DNA of 64,000 bases from Acidovorax sp. RAC01 (GTDB lineage Bacteria > Pseudomonadota > Gammaproteobacteria > Burkholderiales > Burkholderiaceae_C), in NCBI RefSeq assembly GCF_001714725.1, contig NZ_CP016447.1, forward strand, positions 4,211,501 through 4,275,500, written 5' to 3'. Under the pieces are notes generated by a model. It was not told the DNA's origin and did not search any database. It saw only the letters and a program-made list of their open reading frames with translations. Shown piece after piece: positions 25,660-33,462 of the stretch. The translations under genes were made by a program, and so were the position numbers. Numbering within the stretch: position 1 is the stretch's first letter; each line of letters starts with the position of its first letter.

Positions 25660-27890
25660 GCAATCTCTCCTTGAAGGTTGTCGGTCACGGCGGGCGTCTC
25701 GATGCCCTCCATCGGGGATGTGCCGTCATCGGGCACGGGCGGGAATGTCGGGCTGGTGTTCTGCTGAACGGGCGGCATTGTGCCGACAAGTGGCGCAGCC
25801 GTGGGAACTTCCGCAGTGGGGAAGTTCGGGTCATCGCTGCGCGCGGGCTTGATGTACCCGGCGCCCTGCATGATGGCGTCGGCCACGGGGGCAATCTGCG
25901 GCATCTGCGCCACCTGGGCGCCGGCCTGCATCGCGCTGAATGCGGCCTGCACGCCGGTCTGCACCGCCTGGGCCACCATCTGCTGAATGCGGGCCTCGCT
26001 CTCGCGCTCCTTGACCTGCACCTCGCGCTCTTTCAGCTCGTACATCAGCTCCTGCTTGATCTGTGCCCGCAGTGCCTCGGGGTCCACCTTGCCGGAGCTG
26101 GCCGCCTTGATGGCCTCGACCACCTCCTTCTTGCGAGGCAGGTCCATCAGGTCGATCATGAACGGCATCACCACCTGCTGAATCTCGGGCGGCGCGGCCT
26201 TGACGGCTTCTGACAGGGCGTTGAGCTGCTGGGCGCGGAAGCTGCTGCTGCTCGGCACATCCTCCAGGGCGACTTTGATGCGCGTGCGCTGCACATCGTT
26301 GCTCAGGTAGGGCATCCCCGTCTCGGGGTCCACCTCGGGTTTGTTCAGCACCACGGTGCGTGGCGGGTTCAGTGTGTCGCCCTCGATCACGATGGTCTGC
26401 TCCTCCTTGCCCATGTCCTCCATGATGAGGGCCAGCTGCAGCTCGCCCACCATCGTGCGCCCGTCCTTGAAGTTGTCCATCAGGTCGGCCAGCGTCACCT
26501 GGGACTGCTCCAGCTGCGTCTGCTCCTGCACACCGCTGGTCGCCGTGCCCGTGCGGCCCTGCAATGCCGGGGTGACGGGAGATACCCGCTCCAGTGCCGC
26601 GCGGCTGTCGGCCATCAGCTGGAACTGCTGGGCGTTGAGCTGGAAATCGCGCTTCACCTCGAAGCGTGCACCGGGCTCATTCATGGCCTCCGGGTTGAGG
26701 ATGATGTCCGCGTCCGGTCGTGCCACCTGGCGCCGGAATTGCTCGTCCGTCATCGCAACCGCGCCCTTTGTGCGCTCGGTGCGGGTCGCGGCCATGCCCC
26801 AGCGCAGCTTCGCCTGGGTGGAATTCAGATTGTCCTGCGGGTAGATCATGTCCCGCACCACGCCGAATGGCACGCCGGTCATATCCTCGACGTAGCCCCA
26901 AAACGGGACGTAGGGGAAGTGGCGATGCGGGTATGGCGTAGGGCCATCGTGCAGGCAGTGCGGGCCCATCCAGTAGCTGCGGCGGACCCGGGCCACGGTC
27001 GTGCGCTCCAGCGTGCCCTGCCCGCTCGCCACGGCAGCCTGGTGATTGGGGTTGCTCTGGTCGAACTCGACCACGCGGCCGCCCTTCAACCGCATGATGA
27101 TGGTGTTCACCCAGCGGCGATACCACAGTTCCACCAGGCACACCTCATCTGTTTCCTTGCGATACCACGCTTGCTCACGACTGGTCCACGCACGGCTGGT
27201 GTTCATGTCCGACTGCAGGCCGGTCGATACGCCACCCTCGACGACATAGCCACCATAGCCACCAATGCCGCTTGCAGCGTCCGCCTGCGCGATGAGATCC
27301 TTTTTATCGGGGAAGGCAGCCATGGCGCGCGAGCGCTTGATGTACCGCTCGCGGAACAGCCAGCCCGCATCGCTCAGGTCTTTCTCCTTGGCGCGCATGT
27401 CCCAAAAGACTTCGTTGCGGTGCACATACCGGCAGCGATACGGATACCCGAAAGGGTCCGAACTACGTGCCACCTCGACAAAGCCCAGGCCCACACTTGC
27501 CTGCGGGCGGAAGGCGGCCGACATTGCCGAATCCGCGCCGCTGTGCCGCTCGGCCTGGTTCAGCCGGTAGTTCAGCGCATCGGCCACATCCTGCCCGCCT
27601 GGGTCGCCATCGGGGGTGATACGCCAATCGGTGCGCGTCTTGGCTTCGTAGCCGCAGATAGCCGCGATGGCCGGGCCGATGATGTTCTCCTTGGCCGGGG
27701 GAATGCCGATGGCTTTCAGGCGCTGCAGCAGCTGGCTATCGAGCTGGTTGCCGTCCACATAGTCGGCCTCCTTGTCGGCAGCTGCGCGCCATGGCGGCTG
27801 GTCGATGGCCTCGTTGATGATGTCCCCGAACTCGCGGAGCGTCATCGGCTCGCCCAGGTCGGCGCCGGCGTGGGGTTTGAATAGTTGCAT
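25656..27890 (-). CDS. Phage portal protein
   Basis: This is a 744-residue protein. A long helical stem-like central part and portal-type motifs such as WRITPDGDPGGQDVADALNY, FWDMRAKEKDLSDAGW, DMIYPQDNLNSTQAKLRWGM and QGRTGTATSGVQEQTQLEQS mark a podovirus-type portal (DUF4055/p22-like large portal). Portals form a dodecameric ring at one capsid vertex for DNA entry and tail attachment. The C-terminal ~150 residues are Gln/Glu-rich and probably the barrel. It follows terL and precedes gp49 and scaffold, the usual order. Confidence 0.85.
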   Translation of the reverse strand: MQLFKPHAGADLGEPMTLREFGDIINEAIDQPPWRAAADKEADYVDGNQLDSQLLQRLKAIGIPPAKENIIGPAIAAICGYEAKTRTDWRITPDGDPGGQDVADALNYRLNQAERHSGADSAMSAAFRPQASVGLGFVEVARSSDPFGYPYRCRYVHRNEVFWDMRAKEKDLSDAGWLFRERYIKRSRAMAAFPDKKDLIAQADAASGIGGYGGYVVEGGVSTGLQSDMNTSRAWTSREQAWYRKETDEVCLVELWYRRWVNTIIMRLKGGRVVEFDQSNPNHQAAVASGQGTLERTTVARVRRSYWMGPHCLHDGPTPYPHRHFPYVPFWGYVEDMTGVPFGVVRDMIYPQDNLNSTQAKLRWGMAATRTERTKGAVAMTDEQFRRQVARPDADIILNPEAMNEPGARFEVKRDFQLNAQQFQLMADSRAALERVSPVTPALQGRTGTATSGVQEQTQLEQSQVTLADLMDNFKDGRTMVGELQLALIMEDMGKEEQTIVIEGDTLNPPRTVVLNKPEVDPETGMPYLSNDVQRTRIKVALEDVPSSSSFRAQQLNALSEAVKAAPPEIQQVVMPFMIDLMDLPRKKEVVEAIKAASSGKVDPEALRAQIKQELMYELKEREVQVKERESEARIQQMVAQAVQTGVQAAFSAMQAGAQVAQMPQIAPVADAIMQGAGYIKPARSDDPNFPTAEVPTAAPLVGTMPPVQQNTSPTFPPVPDDGTSPMEGIETPAVTDNLQGEIA

Positions 27891-27904
27891 GGTGGGCCTC
27901 GGTA

Positions 27905-29500
27905 TCAGGTGCGCCAGTCGGCGGGCGGTGGTTCTCGGTAGCTGGTGCTGGTGCCGTAGGCGTCATCGCCGGGCCGGTACAACCCGGCTTCCTTGGCTTG
28001 TGCCCACTGGCGCATGGCGTCGGCGCCCTCGGTGCAGCCGTTGCCCTTGTCGGGCTCGTCGGTGAACTTATTGAGGGCCTGGCTGAACTTTTTGCGGTAG
28101 CCGCGCAGGCGCTCAATGCCAAACGCGCACTGGTCCTTGTCGATCCATGCGCCTTTCAGGTGCTTGCGCAGGGTGTGAATGCCGGTCATCAACTCGGTGA
28201 CACGGGGCACGATCACGAACTGCTGCCCAGGCATGAGGGTCTGCAGCATCTGCTTTGTCGATCGGTTGAAGTCGCCCAGGCGCTTGTGGTCGGCGTCGTG
28301 TGGCAGGAAGTGCTTGCCGAACACATAGCCCAGGCTCTGCAGGTGGCGCACGTAGTGCCTCAAGTCCTCGTTGTGTTCTTCGTAGTAGTTGATGAAACGG
28401 TCCTCGCCGCGCAGGGACTGGGCAAACCAGATCGCGCAGCCGTCGCTGTTGCCGATGTCCCAGAACGTGTAGACAGGCATGTCCAGCGGGGGCACGCTGG
28501 TAAGGCCTCCGCGCTTGGTCAGCACCACCATGGTCTTGGTGAGGTAGTGGCCTTCCGTGGATTGCTGGAAAGCCTCCTGGGGCGTTGATGGGTACTCCTG
28601 CCACATGCGTTCCTCGCGTCCAGCGAAGTCGGCCGCCACGGTCGCGGCGTACCACGCGCGCTGCTCGGGGTCGATCTTGGTGGCGGCGTTGACCTCCACC
28701 TCGTCGAAGTAGTCGTGCAGATCCTCGGACACAGACACCGTGGTGGCGTCCATGCGGTAGTTCGGCTCCTGCCACCAGGCGTAGAAGTGGAAACGGTAGT
28801 CCCGCTCGGTCAGCACCTGGTGGGCGTAGTGCAGGGCCTCGGCGCGCTTGCACAGCTCGTAGAACTCCCCATTGGCGCCTTCGGCCGTGGATTCGATCAC
28901 CAGGATGCCGGTCGTAGGCACGGCGGGTATCGAGCCCGTCATCACCTCCTTGGCCTTGTCCGGGTACTTCGCGCAAATCTTCCCGAACTCGCTGATGTGC
29001 AGGCGGTGGATGGTCCCAGAGCGCATCGACGTGGCCACGCGCACGCTGCTGTTGTTGTGCGCAAAAAGCAGCTCGGTGGCGCTGTCGCGCGCCAAGGGGA
29101 AGCGGTCGCGGATTTCTTCGGGCAGGTGCTGGTAGGCGTACTTCACCTTGTCGCGGAAGATCGCCTCGGCCGCCTCGCGGTCCTGCGCGATGATCCCGCA
29201 CCGCTGGTCGGCGTTGAACAGCGCATGGTCCAGCCACAGGATTGCAATCAGCGTCGTGAAACCCAGCTGGCGGGCCTTGAGGATGATGTTGCGGTGCCAC
29301 AGCCGCTTGATGAACCGGCGCTGCGCACGGTTGGGCACAAACGGGCGGCTGAACGTCTCGCCTTCCTCGCCGTTGCCCTTCACCATAATCTTGTAGAGGC
29401 AGCCGGAGAAAATCCGCCACTCGGGATCTTGCAGGCAGCGCTCCAGCTCCGCCTCGCTGGTGGGCAGCTGGTTCAATGGGACGCTGGTACGGGCGGCCAC
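27905..29500 (-). CDS. terL: Terminase large subunit
   Basis: This is a 531-residue protein. The ATPase P-loop-like motif LKARQLGFTT lies at residues 74-83, and LHISEFGK with a following acidic pair serves as Walker B. The C-terminal nuclease-like region has YTFWDIGNSDGCAIWF and LPHDADHKRLGD. Such enzymes cut concatemers and pump DNA into the head. The start overlaps no neighbour and lies two bases after the small subunit stop. Standard TerL length is about 450-550 residues. Confidence 0.9.
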   Translation of the reverse strand: MAARTSVPLNQLPTSEAELERCLQDPEWRIFSGCLYKIMVKGNGEEGETFSRPFVPNRAQRRFIKRLWHRNIILKARQLGFTTLIAILWLDHALFNADQRCGIIAQDREAAEAIFRDKVKYAYQHLPEEIRDRFPLARDSATELLFAHNNSSVRVATSMRSGTIHRLHISEFGKICAKYPDKAKEVMTGSIPAVPTTGILVIESTAEGANGEFYELCKRAEALHYAHQVLTERDYRFHFYAWWQEPNYRMDATTVSVSEDLHDYFDEVEVNAATKIDPEQRAWYAATVAADFAGREERMWQEYPSTPQEAFQQSTEGHYLTKTMVVLTKRGGLTSVPPLDMPVYTFWDIGNSDGCAIWFAQSLRGEDRFINYYEEHNEDLRHYVRHLQSLGYVFGKHFLPHDADHKRLGDFNRSTKQMLQTLMPGQQFVIVPRVTELMTGIHTLRKHLKGAWIDKDQCAFGIERLRGYRKKFSQALNKFTDEPDKGNGCTEGADAMRQWAQAKEAGLYRPGDDAYGTSTSYREPPPADWRT

Positions 29501-29501
29501 A

Positions 29502-30449
29502 TCAATCCTCGTCGTCGTCCTGAACCTGCGCCTTCATGGGCAGGCCGGCCGATGTGGTGCGCTCGGGGTCGTTCTGCACGGGCGCGAAGCCATTGCCGTT
29601 GCCTTGGGCAATGCGTGTCAGCAGCGCAGAAAGCGGGTCGGCCTTCTGCTGGTTGTCCTTCTCGTACAGCCCGACGTGCTTGGCCAGCTTCTCTACGGCG
29701 TCCATCTTCGAGTGCGATAGCACCTCGATGCCGTACTTCGTCTCCTTGGCGCCCGCATACAGAGCCACAGCGGCAGGGGTGAGGCTGCGCGTGTCCTTGA
29801 TGACTGTGCGGGCATGGCCTTCACCCACGCAATCGGGGCAGTCGGGGTGTGGTGGGCGGTGGGGGTTGTACCCAATGCCGCCCTCTTGGTCGAAGTCGGC
29901 CGGGTCTTTGCCATCCTTGCGCCATTGCTCCACAGCTGCGTTCATTTCGCCCACGGTGCGCTGGCGCTTGAACCCTTCGCCCCAGCAGTGGCGGCAGCAG
30001 CCCTTGCGCACTTCCACAAGCTCGCGGGCGTCCGCAAAGGCCACCAGGGCTATCTCGGTCAGCACCCGGTCTGCGGTGATGCCTGTGCGCTCCTGCTGGG
30101 CCTTGCGTGCTATCGAAATTGCAGCCTGAACACTAACGTTTGCTAACAGCCTTGAGCCCTGCTCATTGGCTGTGTGCGCGCTGTATCCCGCCCGAATCGC
30201 GGCCTGGGTGGCGTTCAGGTCCACCATGTATTCATCCACAAACCGCTGCTGTTTCGGGGTCAAGCCCTTATCTGCATTGTCCGTGCTGCTATCAATTTTG
30301 ATTGCCTTGGTGGGTGCGGGCTTTGGCTTGGGCGCTACAGGCTTCTTCTTCGCAGGCGCACCGATGCCCGCGGCACTCTTACGCGCAGCGGGCTTCTTCG
30401 CCGGGGGCTTCTTGGGGGGCGCCTTCCTGGGCGCGGGTGTTGATGCCAT
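29502..30449 (-). CDS. terS: Terminase small subunit with zinc-ribbon insert
   Basis: This is a 315-residue protein. The N-terminal ~50 residues are Lys/Ala/Pro-rich and histone-like, then comes a HTH region (LTPKQQRFVDEYMVDLNATQ, with AAIRAGYSAHTANEQGSRLL) typical of TerS DNA recognition. A CxxC pair (CCRHCWGEGF) and a second (DCPDCVGEGH) form a probable zinc ribbon, as in some DnaJ-like or TerS proteins. The C-terminus has KYGIEVLSHSKMDAVEKLAK. TerS recognises the packaging site and recruits TerL. The start follows C-rich element E and a CCCGGA...TCCGGG hairpin. Confidence 0.85.
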   Translation of the reverse strand: MASTPAPRKAPPKKPPAKKPAARKSAAGIGAPAKKKPVAPKPKPAPTKAIKIDSSTDNADKGLTPKQQRFVDEYMVDLNATQAAIRAGYSAHTANEQGSRLLANVSVQAAISIARKAQQERTGITADRVLTEIALVAFADARELVEVRKGCCRHCWGEGFKRQRTVGEMNAAVEQWRKDGKDPADFDQEGGIGYNPHRPPHPDCPDCVGEGHARTVIKDTRSLTPAAVALYAGAKETKYGIEVLSHSKMDAVEKLAKHVGLYEKDNQQKADPLSALLTRIAQGNGNGFAPVQNDPERTTSAGLPMKAQVQDDDED

Positions 30450-30485
30450 GGGCCCGGAGTGTTCCGGGCGCTGGGCGGGGCGTCT

Positions 30486-30500
30486 AACCCGATGGGGGGG
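30486..30500 (-). promoter_or_regulatory. C-rich late element, copy E
   Basis: The minus-strand sequence is CCCCCCCATCGGGTT, directly after the stop codon of the XRE-type gene and 36 bases before terS. It shares with copy C a GCCCGGAACACT...GGGC leader immediately before the start codon. Confidence 0.5.
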
Positions 30501-30689
30501 TTACTGATCCGGCCAAGGTGCTATACCAGCCGCGATAGCAGCACAAGCAAGGGCCGTGCGCTTGTCTATGGGGTGATCGCCTGCCACCAGCTTGGCAAAG
30601 CCTGAGCGGGATATACCCAGAGCCTCAGCAGCCTTCTCGTATGTGTAGCCCATGGCCTGCTGCCATGCGCGGAGGTCGGCGGGGGTCAT
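30501..30689 (-). CDS. Small XRE-type DNA-binding protein
   Basis: The ATG at 30689 (MTPADLRAWQQAMGYTYEKA) gives 62 residues. Helix-turn-helix residues EKAAEALGISRSGFAKLVAG are typical of XRE/Cro proteins. The frame opens earlier at 30782, but that extension lies inside the upstream gene. It is the second gene of a two-gene unit behind the operator promoter at 30996, and it may autoregulate that promoter. A toxin-antitoxin pair cannot be excluded. Confidence 0.7.
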   Translation of the reverse strand: MTPADLRAWQQAMGYTYEKAAEALGISRSGFAKLVAGDHPIDKRTALACAAIAAGIAPWPDQ

Positions 30690-30693
30690 CTCA

Positions 30694-30957
30694 TTACCAG
30701 TTGTCGGTGCCTGCGCGCTCGCGGGCAACAATTGCAGCCATGTGCTCTTGGGTCGCATGCCCAGACCACACATAGTCAGCAAAGCCAGGAACAGCGATTT
30801 TCACGGCAGCAACGGTCTGGTCTGCTTTACGCAATGCTGAGCATGCAGGCATCAAACCATCGCCAGTCAGGCGAGCGCCGGAAAGATCATCTGCGGTGCG
30901 AATTTCCTTGGTGGTGACTTGGCCGTTTGTGTGCAGGATGCGAGCTGTGAATTCCAT
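30694..30957 (-). CDS. Small protein behind a strong operator promoter
   Basis: The 87-residue protein begins MEFTARILHTNGQVTTKEIR. The ATG at 30957 has a GGGAGAAG ribosome site; an ATG five codons earlier is less likely. It contains a beta-rich N-terminus and a helical C-terminus. I do not recognise the family. It is followed four bases later by the XRE gene. The linked order (small protein, then XRE) and the strong promoter could be a toxin-antitoxin or autoregulated regulatory unit. Confidence 0.65.
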   Translation of the reverse strand: MEFTARILHTNGQVTTKEIRTADDLSGARLTGDGLMPACSALRKADQTVAAVKIAVPGFADYVWSGHATQEHMAAIVARERAGTDNW

Positions 30958-30995
30958 TTTCTTCTCCCACACCCGGAATCGAGTGCATGGGGTGT

Positions 30996-31024
30996 ATTAT
31001 GCAGTGTAGTTGCTACACTGTCAA
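30996..31024 (-). promoter_or_regulatory. Promoter with an 8-3-8 palindromic operator in its spacer
   Basis: On the minus strand: -35 TTGACA (31019-31024), a 17-base spacer, -10 CATAAT (30996-31001). The perfect inverted repeat CAGTGTAG-CAA-CTACACTG (31002-31020) overlaps the spacer and -35, so a bound repressor would block the promoter. It drives the genes at 30957 and 30689. All elements are seen directly; the regulator (probably the XRE protein) is inferred. Confidence 0.75.
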
Positions 31025-31027
31025 CAA

Positions 31028-31570
31028 CTAATTTAACAGCGCCAACTGCTTTGGCTCCACGTCCGTCGCCTGCACATTGTTGCGCAGGGCCTTGATCTCC
31101 CGGCGTGCTTCTTTCAGCTCGCGGGCCAGCTCGTGGCACAGCACCACGGCCCGGTTGGAGCTTTCGGCCTGGGCCAACTCGTGCAGGTGCCCGTAGAACT
31201 TGCGCGCGATCGTGCGGGCCTCTGCGGGGGTCAACTCCAAATAGTCGCTCCCGACTTCCAGCTTCACCATGCCATCCGGCAGATCCGTGGTGCTGATGGG
31301 CCGCGTGGCCGGGAAGTGCTCCACCACCTCCAATTCCCCATTGCCGGCGCGGCGTAGTTGGTCTTTTTCGATCCAGCGCTCCACATGGTCGTCCACGATG
31401 CCAGGCTTCAGGCCAGTCAGGTCAGCCAGGGCGCGGCGGTTGATGCGGCGCTCCGTGTTGCGCAATTCAAGGATGGTCTGCCAGATCAGATGGCCATTTT
31501 TAAAGCGATCGCGCTTTGCGTCGTCGGTGGCCAGCATGGCGCCTGGGGTCTGCGGTGTTTGCGTGGTCAT
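31028..31570 (-). CDS. Phage early protein, unrecognised
   Basis: This 180-residue protein begins MTTQTPQTPGAMLATDDAKR. Around residues 25-75 there is a helical winged-helix-like segment (NGHLIWQTILELRNTERRIN, then RRALADLTGLKPGIVDDHVER), suggesting DNA binding. The C-terminal half is helical and charged. It lies after the HNH and NinB-type genes and before the operator promoter, near the end of the early leftward operon. Function is not established. Confidence 0.6.
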   Translation of the reverse strand: MTTQTPQTPGAMLATDDAKRDRFKNGHLIWQTILELRNTERRINRRALADLTGLKPGIVDDHVERWIEKDQLRRAGNGELEVVEHFPATRPISTTDLPDGMVKLEVGSDYLELTPAEARTIARKFYGHLHELAQAESSNRAVVLCHELARELKEARREIKALRNNVQATDVEPKQLALLN

Positions 31571-31623
31571 TGGCGTTGGTCCTCCGGTATCATTGCGATT
31601 GCTCAGGTCGCAAGATCGGGGAG

Positions 31624-31649
31624 GCCCGCTTCGGCGGGCTTTCTTTTTT
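31624..31649 (+). terminator. Plus-oriented intrinsic terminator inside the leftward operon
   Basis: A GCCCGC-TTCG-GCGGGC stem followed by TTTCTTTTTT reads as a terminator only on the plus strand, although every neighbouring gene is minus. It may stop antisense transcription; on the minus strand it would only form a hairpin. Confidence 0.6.
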
Positions 31650-31921
31650 CAGGGGCTGAACAGCCTCCGAACAGTCACTGCGAGCGCATCCACCTCGTCC
31701 ATCTTCTTGATGGCCCACATGCGGCGCTGGCCGTGTAGGCCCATCAGCGCACCCTGGTGGCACGACTTGCATAGCGCAACGACCGTGAAGTGTTGGCCCT
31801 GCTTGATGTGATGCGCGTCGCTCGGGCCGGGCTGGTCGCAAACTGAGCACGGGAGTGCCTTCACCGCAGCGATGTGATATTGCTCACGCCCACTCATCGC
31901 CTTGGCATTCTTCGACCTCAC
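31649..31921 (-). CDS. Ref-like HNH recombination nuclease
   Basis: This 90-residue protein has two zinc-binding pairs and an HNH core: CSVCDQPGPSDAHHIKQG, then VVALCKSCHQGALMGLHG. This fits the P1 Ref family (recombination enhancement function), whose members cut DNA at RecA-made D-loops, but could also be a generic small HNH nuclease. It overlaps the upstream HNH-type gene by four bases and lies next to NinB and RusA genes, consistent with a recombination module. Confidence 0.7.
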   Translation of the reverse strand: MRSKNAKAMSGREQYHIAAVKALPCSVCDQPGPSDAHHIKQGQHFTVVALCKSCHQGALMGLHGQRRMWAIKKMDEVDALAVTVRRLFSP

Positions 31922-32625
31922 AGCAAGTACCCCCTGGACTGCATGAAATCAATTGGGTCTTTCGCCGACTTGCGCACGTTGCAGGTCGGACACAAAAGCT
32001 GGATGTTGAGCGGCGAGTGGTCTCCGCCCCTTGCAATTGGCGTAATGTGGTCGACGTGGTACGCGTCCTTGATGGAGCGTCGGCAAACCACGCACATCCA
32101 TTTCTGGCGCGTGCCGATTTTTTTCACCGTGCCAGGCGGTAGGCGGCCAATCTTCTTCCCGCTGCGGCGTTGACGAAATTCACGCACCTTTTCGGGGTTC
32201 TCAGCGCGGTATTTCCTAAGCCGCTCCTTCCCGCCCTCTGACCTCCACTTTTCGCGCTGCCTTTCCCGAACCGCCTCCCTGCCACCTTTCCAAGAAGGAT
32301 GCGCTGCGCCTTTTTTGTGGGCGGTGCCATTTATTGCGACCGATGCCTTTCTTGCCTCGGCTGCGCGCGCGAGGTTTCCTGGCGTTGTCAGATGGCCGGA
32401 AGCACAGCGAACACTGCAATACTTGCCATTCCCACTGTCCAGTTGGCTTTTCTTGGCAGTGAAAGATGCCCCGCATTGAATGCACACCCGAGTACGCAAA
32501 GCCCTAAGTTCTTCGGAGGCTCTATCGATCGCCGCGTCCTTGCAGGCTTGTCCGCAATAGATGTTGCGAAGCCTGCGGCCTTCCATAGCCCCACCACAGC
32601 CCTTGCATCGCTTGTCATTCATCAC
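31918..32625 (-). CDS. HNH endonuclease with zinc fingers
   Basis: This is a 235-residue protein. N-terminal zinc knuckles (CKGCGGAMEGRR...CGQAC, then CIQCGASFTAKKSQ...CSVRC) precede a basic helical linker and a C-terminal HNH domain: MCVVCRRSIKDAYHVDHITP and NIQLLCPTCNVRKS. HNH nucleases of this type act in homing or packaging; free-standing homing is likely here. The start overlaps the ninB-like gene stop by four bases. Confidence 0.8.
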   Translation of the reverse strand: MMNDKRCKGCGGAMEGRRLRNIYCGQACKDAAIDRASEELRALRTRVCIQCGASFTAKKSQLDSGNGKYCSVRCASGHLTTPGNLARAAEARKASVAINGTAHKKGAAHPSWKGGREAVRERQREKWRSEGGKERLRKYRAENPEKVREFRQRRSGKKIGRLPPGTVKKIGTRQKWMCVVCRRSIKDAYHVDHITPIARGGDHSPLNIQLLCPTCNVRKSAKDPIDFMQSRGYLL

Positions 32626-33119
32626 TGCACACCCCCGATGATTTCGCCCGTGTCCGGGTCAACCTGCATCCCCTCCCACTGCTGAAAGCTCGCGGGAAAA
32701 GTCACCCCCAGCTCCGTCGCGGCAAAGGCGCTCACGCGGTCGATCAGCTGGCTGTAGCCCTTCACGCCCAAGTCCTCGGTGCTCACGCGCACGCGGGTCC
32801 GGGTTTTCTTGCCGGTGATGGGGTTCTTGTGGGTCAGGGTCTTGAAGCCCAGGTACTCCTTGCGGAAGTGCTCCTTCCACACGGCCAGCGGGTAGTGCTG
32901 CCCGCCCGGGGTGGCCTGCTGCGCGATGCTCTTGAGCACCACGCCGTGGTAGAAGCGGCGCTGCCGGTCGGTCTTGGCGTCCTCATGCAGGCGCACCTCA
33001 ACATGCAACCGGTGCCCAGCGGCCCACATGCTCTTGCACCAGGGCGCAAGCACGTTCTTGAAGTGCTGGCCAGCCTGAACGGGCTCGTTCCAAGTGGCTT
33101 GCAGGGCAAGGTCAGCCAC
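32622..33119 (-). CDS. ninB: NinB/Orf-like recombination protein
   Basis: This 165-residue protein has RRFYHGVVLKSIAQQA, VWKEHFRKEYLGF, KTRTRVRVSTEDL and YSQLIDRVSAFAATELGV, all characteristic of the lambda NinB (Orf) family. The family binds single-stranded DNA and assists RecA/RecBCD-independent recombination of phage DNA. The length fits (~145-165). It precedes the RusA gene's product in the reverse order seen in lambda nin regions and overlaps rusA's stop. Confidence 0.85.
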   Translation of the reverse strand: MADLALQATWNEPVQAGQHFKNVLAPWCKSMWAAGHRLHVEVRLHEDAKTDRQRRFYHGVVLKSIAQQATPGGQHYPLAVWKEHFRKEYLGFKTLTHKNPITGKKTRTRVRVSTEDLGVKGYSQLIDRVSAFAATELGVTFPASFQQWEGMQVDPDTGEIIGGVQ

Positions 33120-33462
33120 GGCGCACCTCCACCCGTACCAACCCGCCCACCTCGTCGGCCTTGCTGATCGTCAGGCTCCAGCGCTTGTCATCCACTCCCA
33201 GCACATCGGCCAGGCCATCAAGGCCCGACTTCATGCGCGCCAAGCAGTTGTCCAGGTCATGCGCGCGGCGGTTCGGTGGCACGAAAACAAGCGTCAGGTG
33301 CAGTTTTTCTGCATCCAGACGCTGGGCGCCCTGCTCTTTCGCGGTCCAGGCGCACGCGGCGCGGTAGGCCTTCTTGGCGCGGGCCAGCTTGCTCCAGTGA
33401 ACTCTGGAGTTCGGGCTGAGGATCGTTGGGGGCCATGGAAGAATAAAGTTCACAGCGTGCAC
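33112..33462 (-). CDS. rusA: RusA-like Holliday-junction resolvase
   Basis: This 116-residue protein has the RusA pattern: FILPWPPTILSPNSRVHW at the N-terminus and AHDLDNCLARMKSGLDGLAD with catalytic Asp residues (DLDN), followed by VLGVDDKRW. RusA dimers bind and cut four-way junctions during phage recombination or replication. Its start (33462) lies 12 bases inside the 3' end of the HNH-AP2 gene, whose own N-terminus copies the RusA start; see the finding on that locus. Confidence 0.85.
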   Translation of the reverse strand: MHAVNFILPWPPTILSPNSRVHWSKLARAKKAYRAACAWTAKEQGAQRLDAEKLHLTLVFVPPNRRAHDLDNCLARMKSGLDGLADVLGVDDKRWSLTISKADEVGGLVRVEVRRG

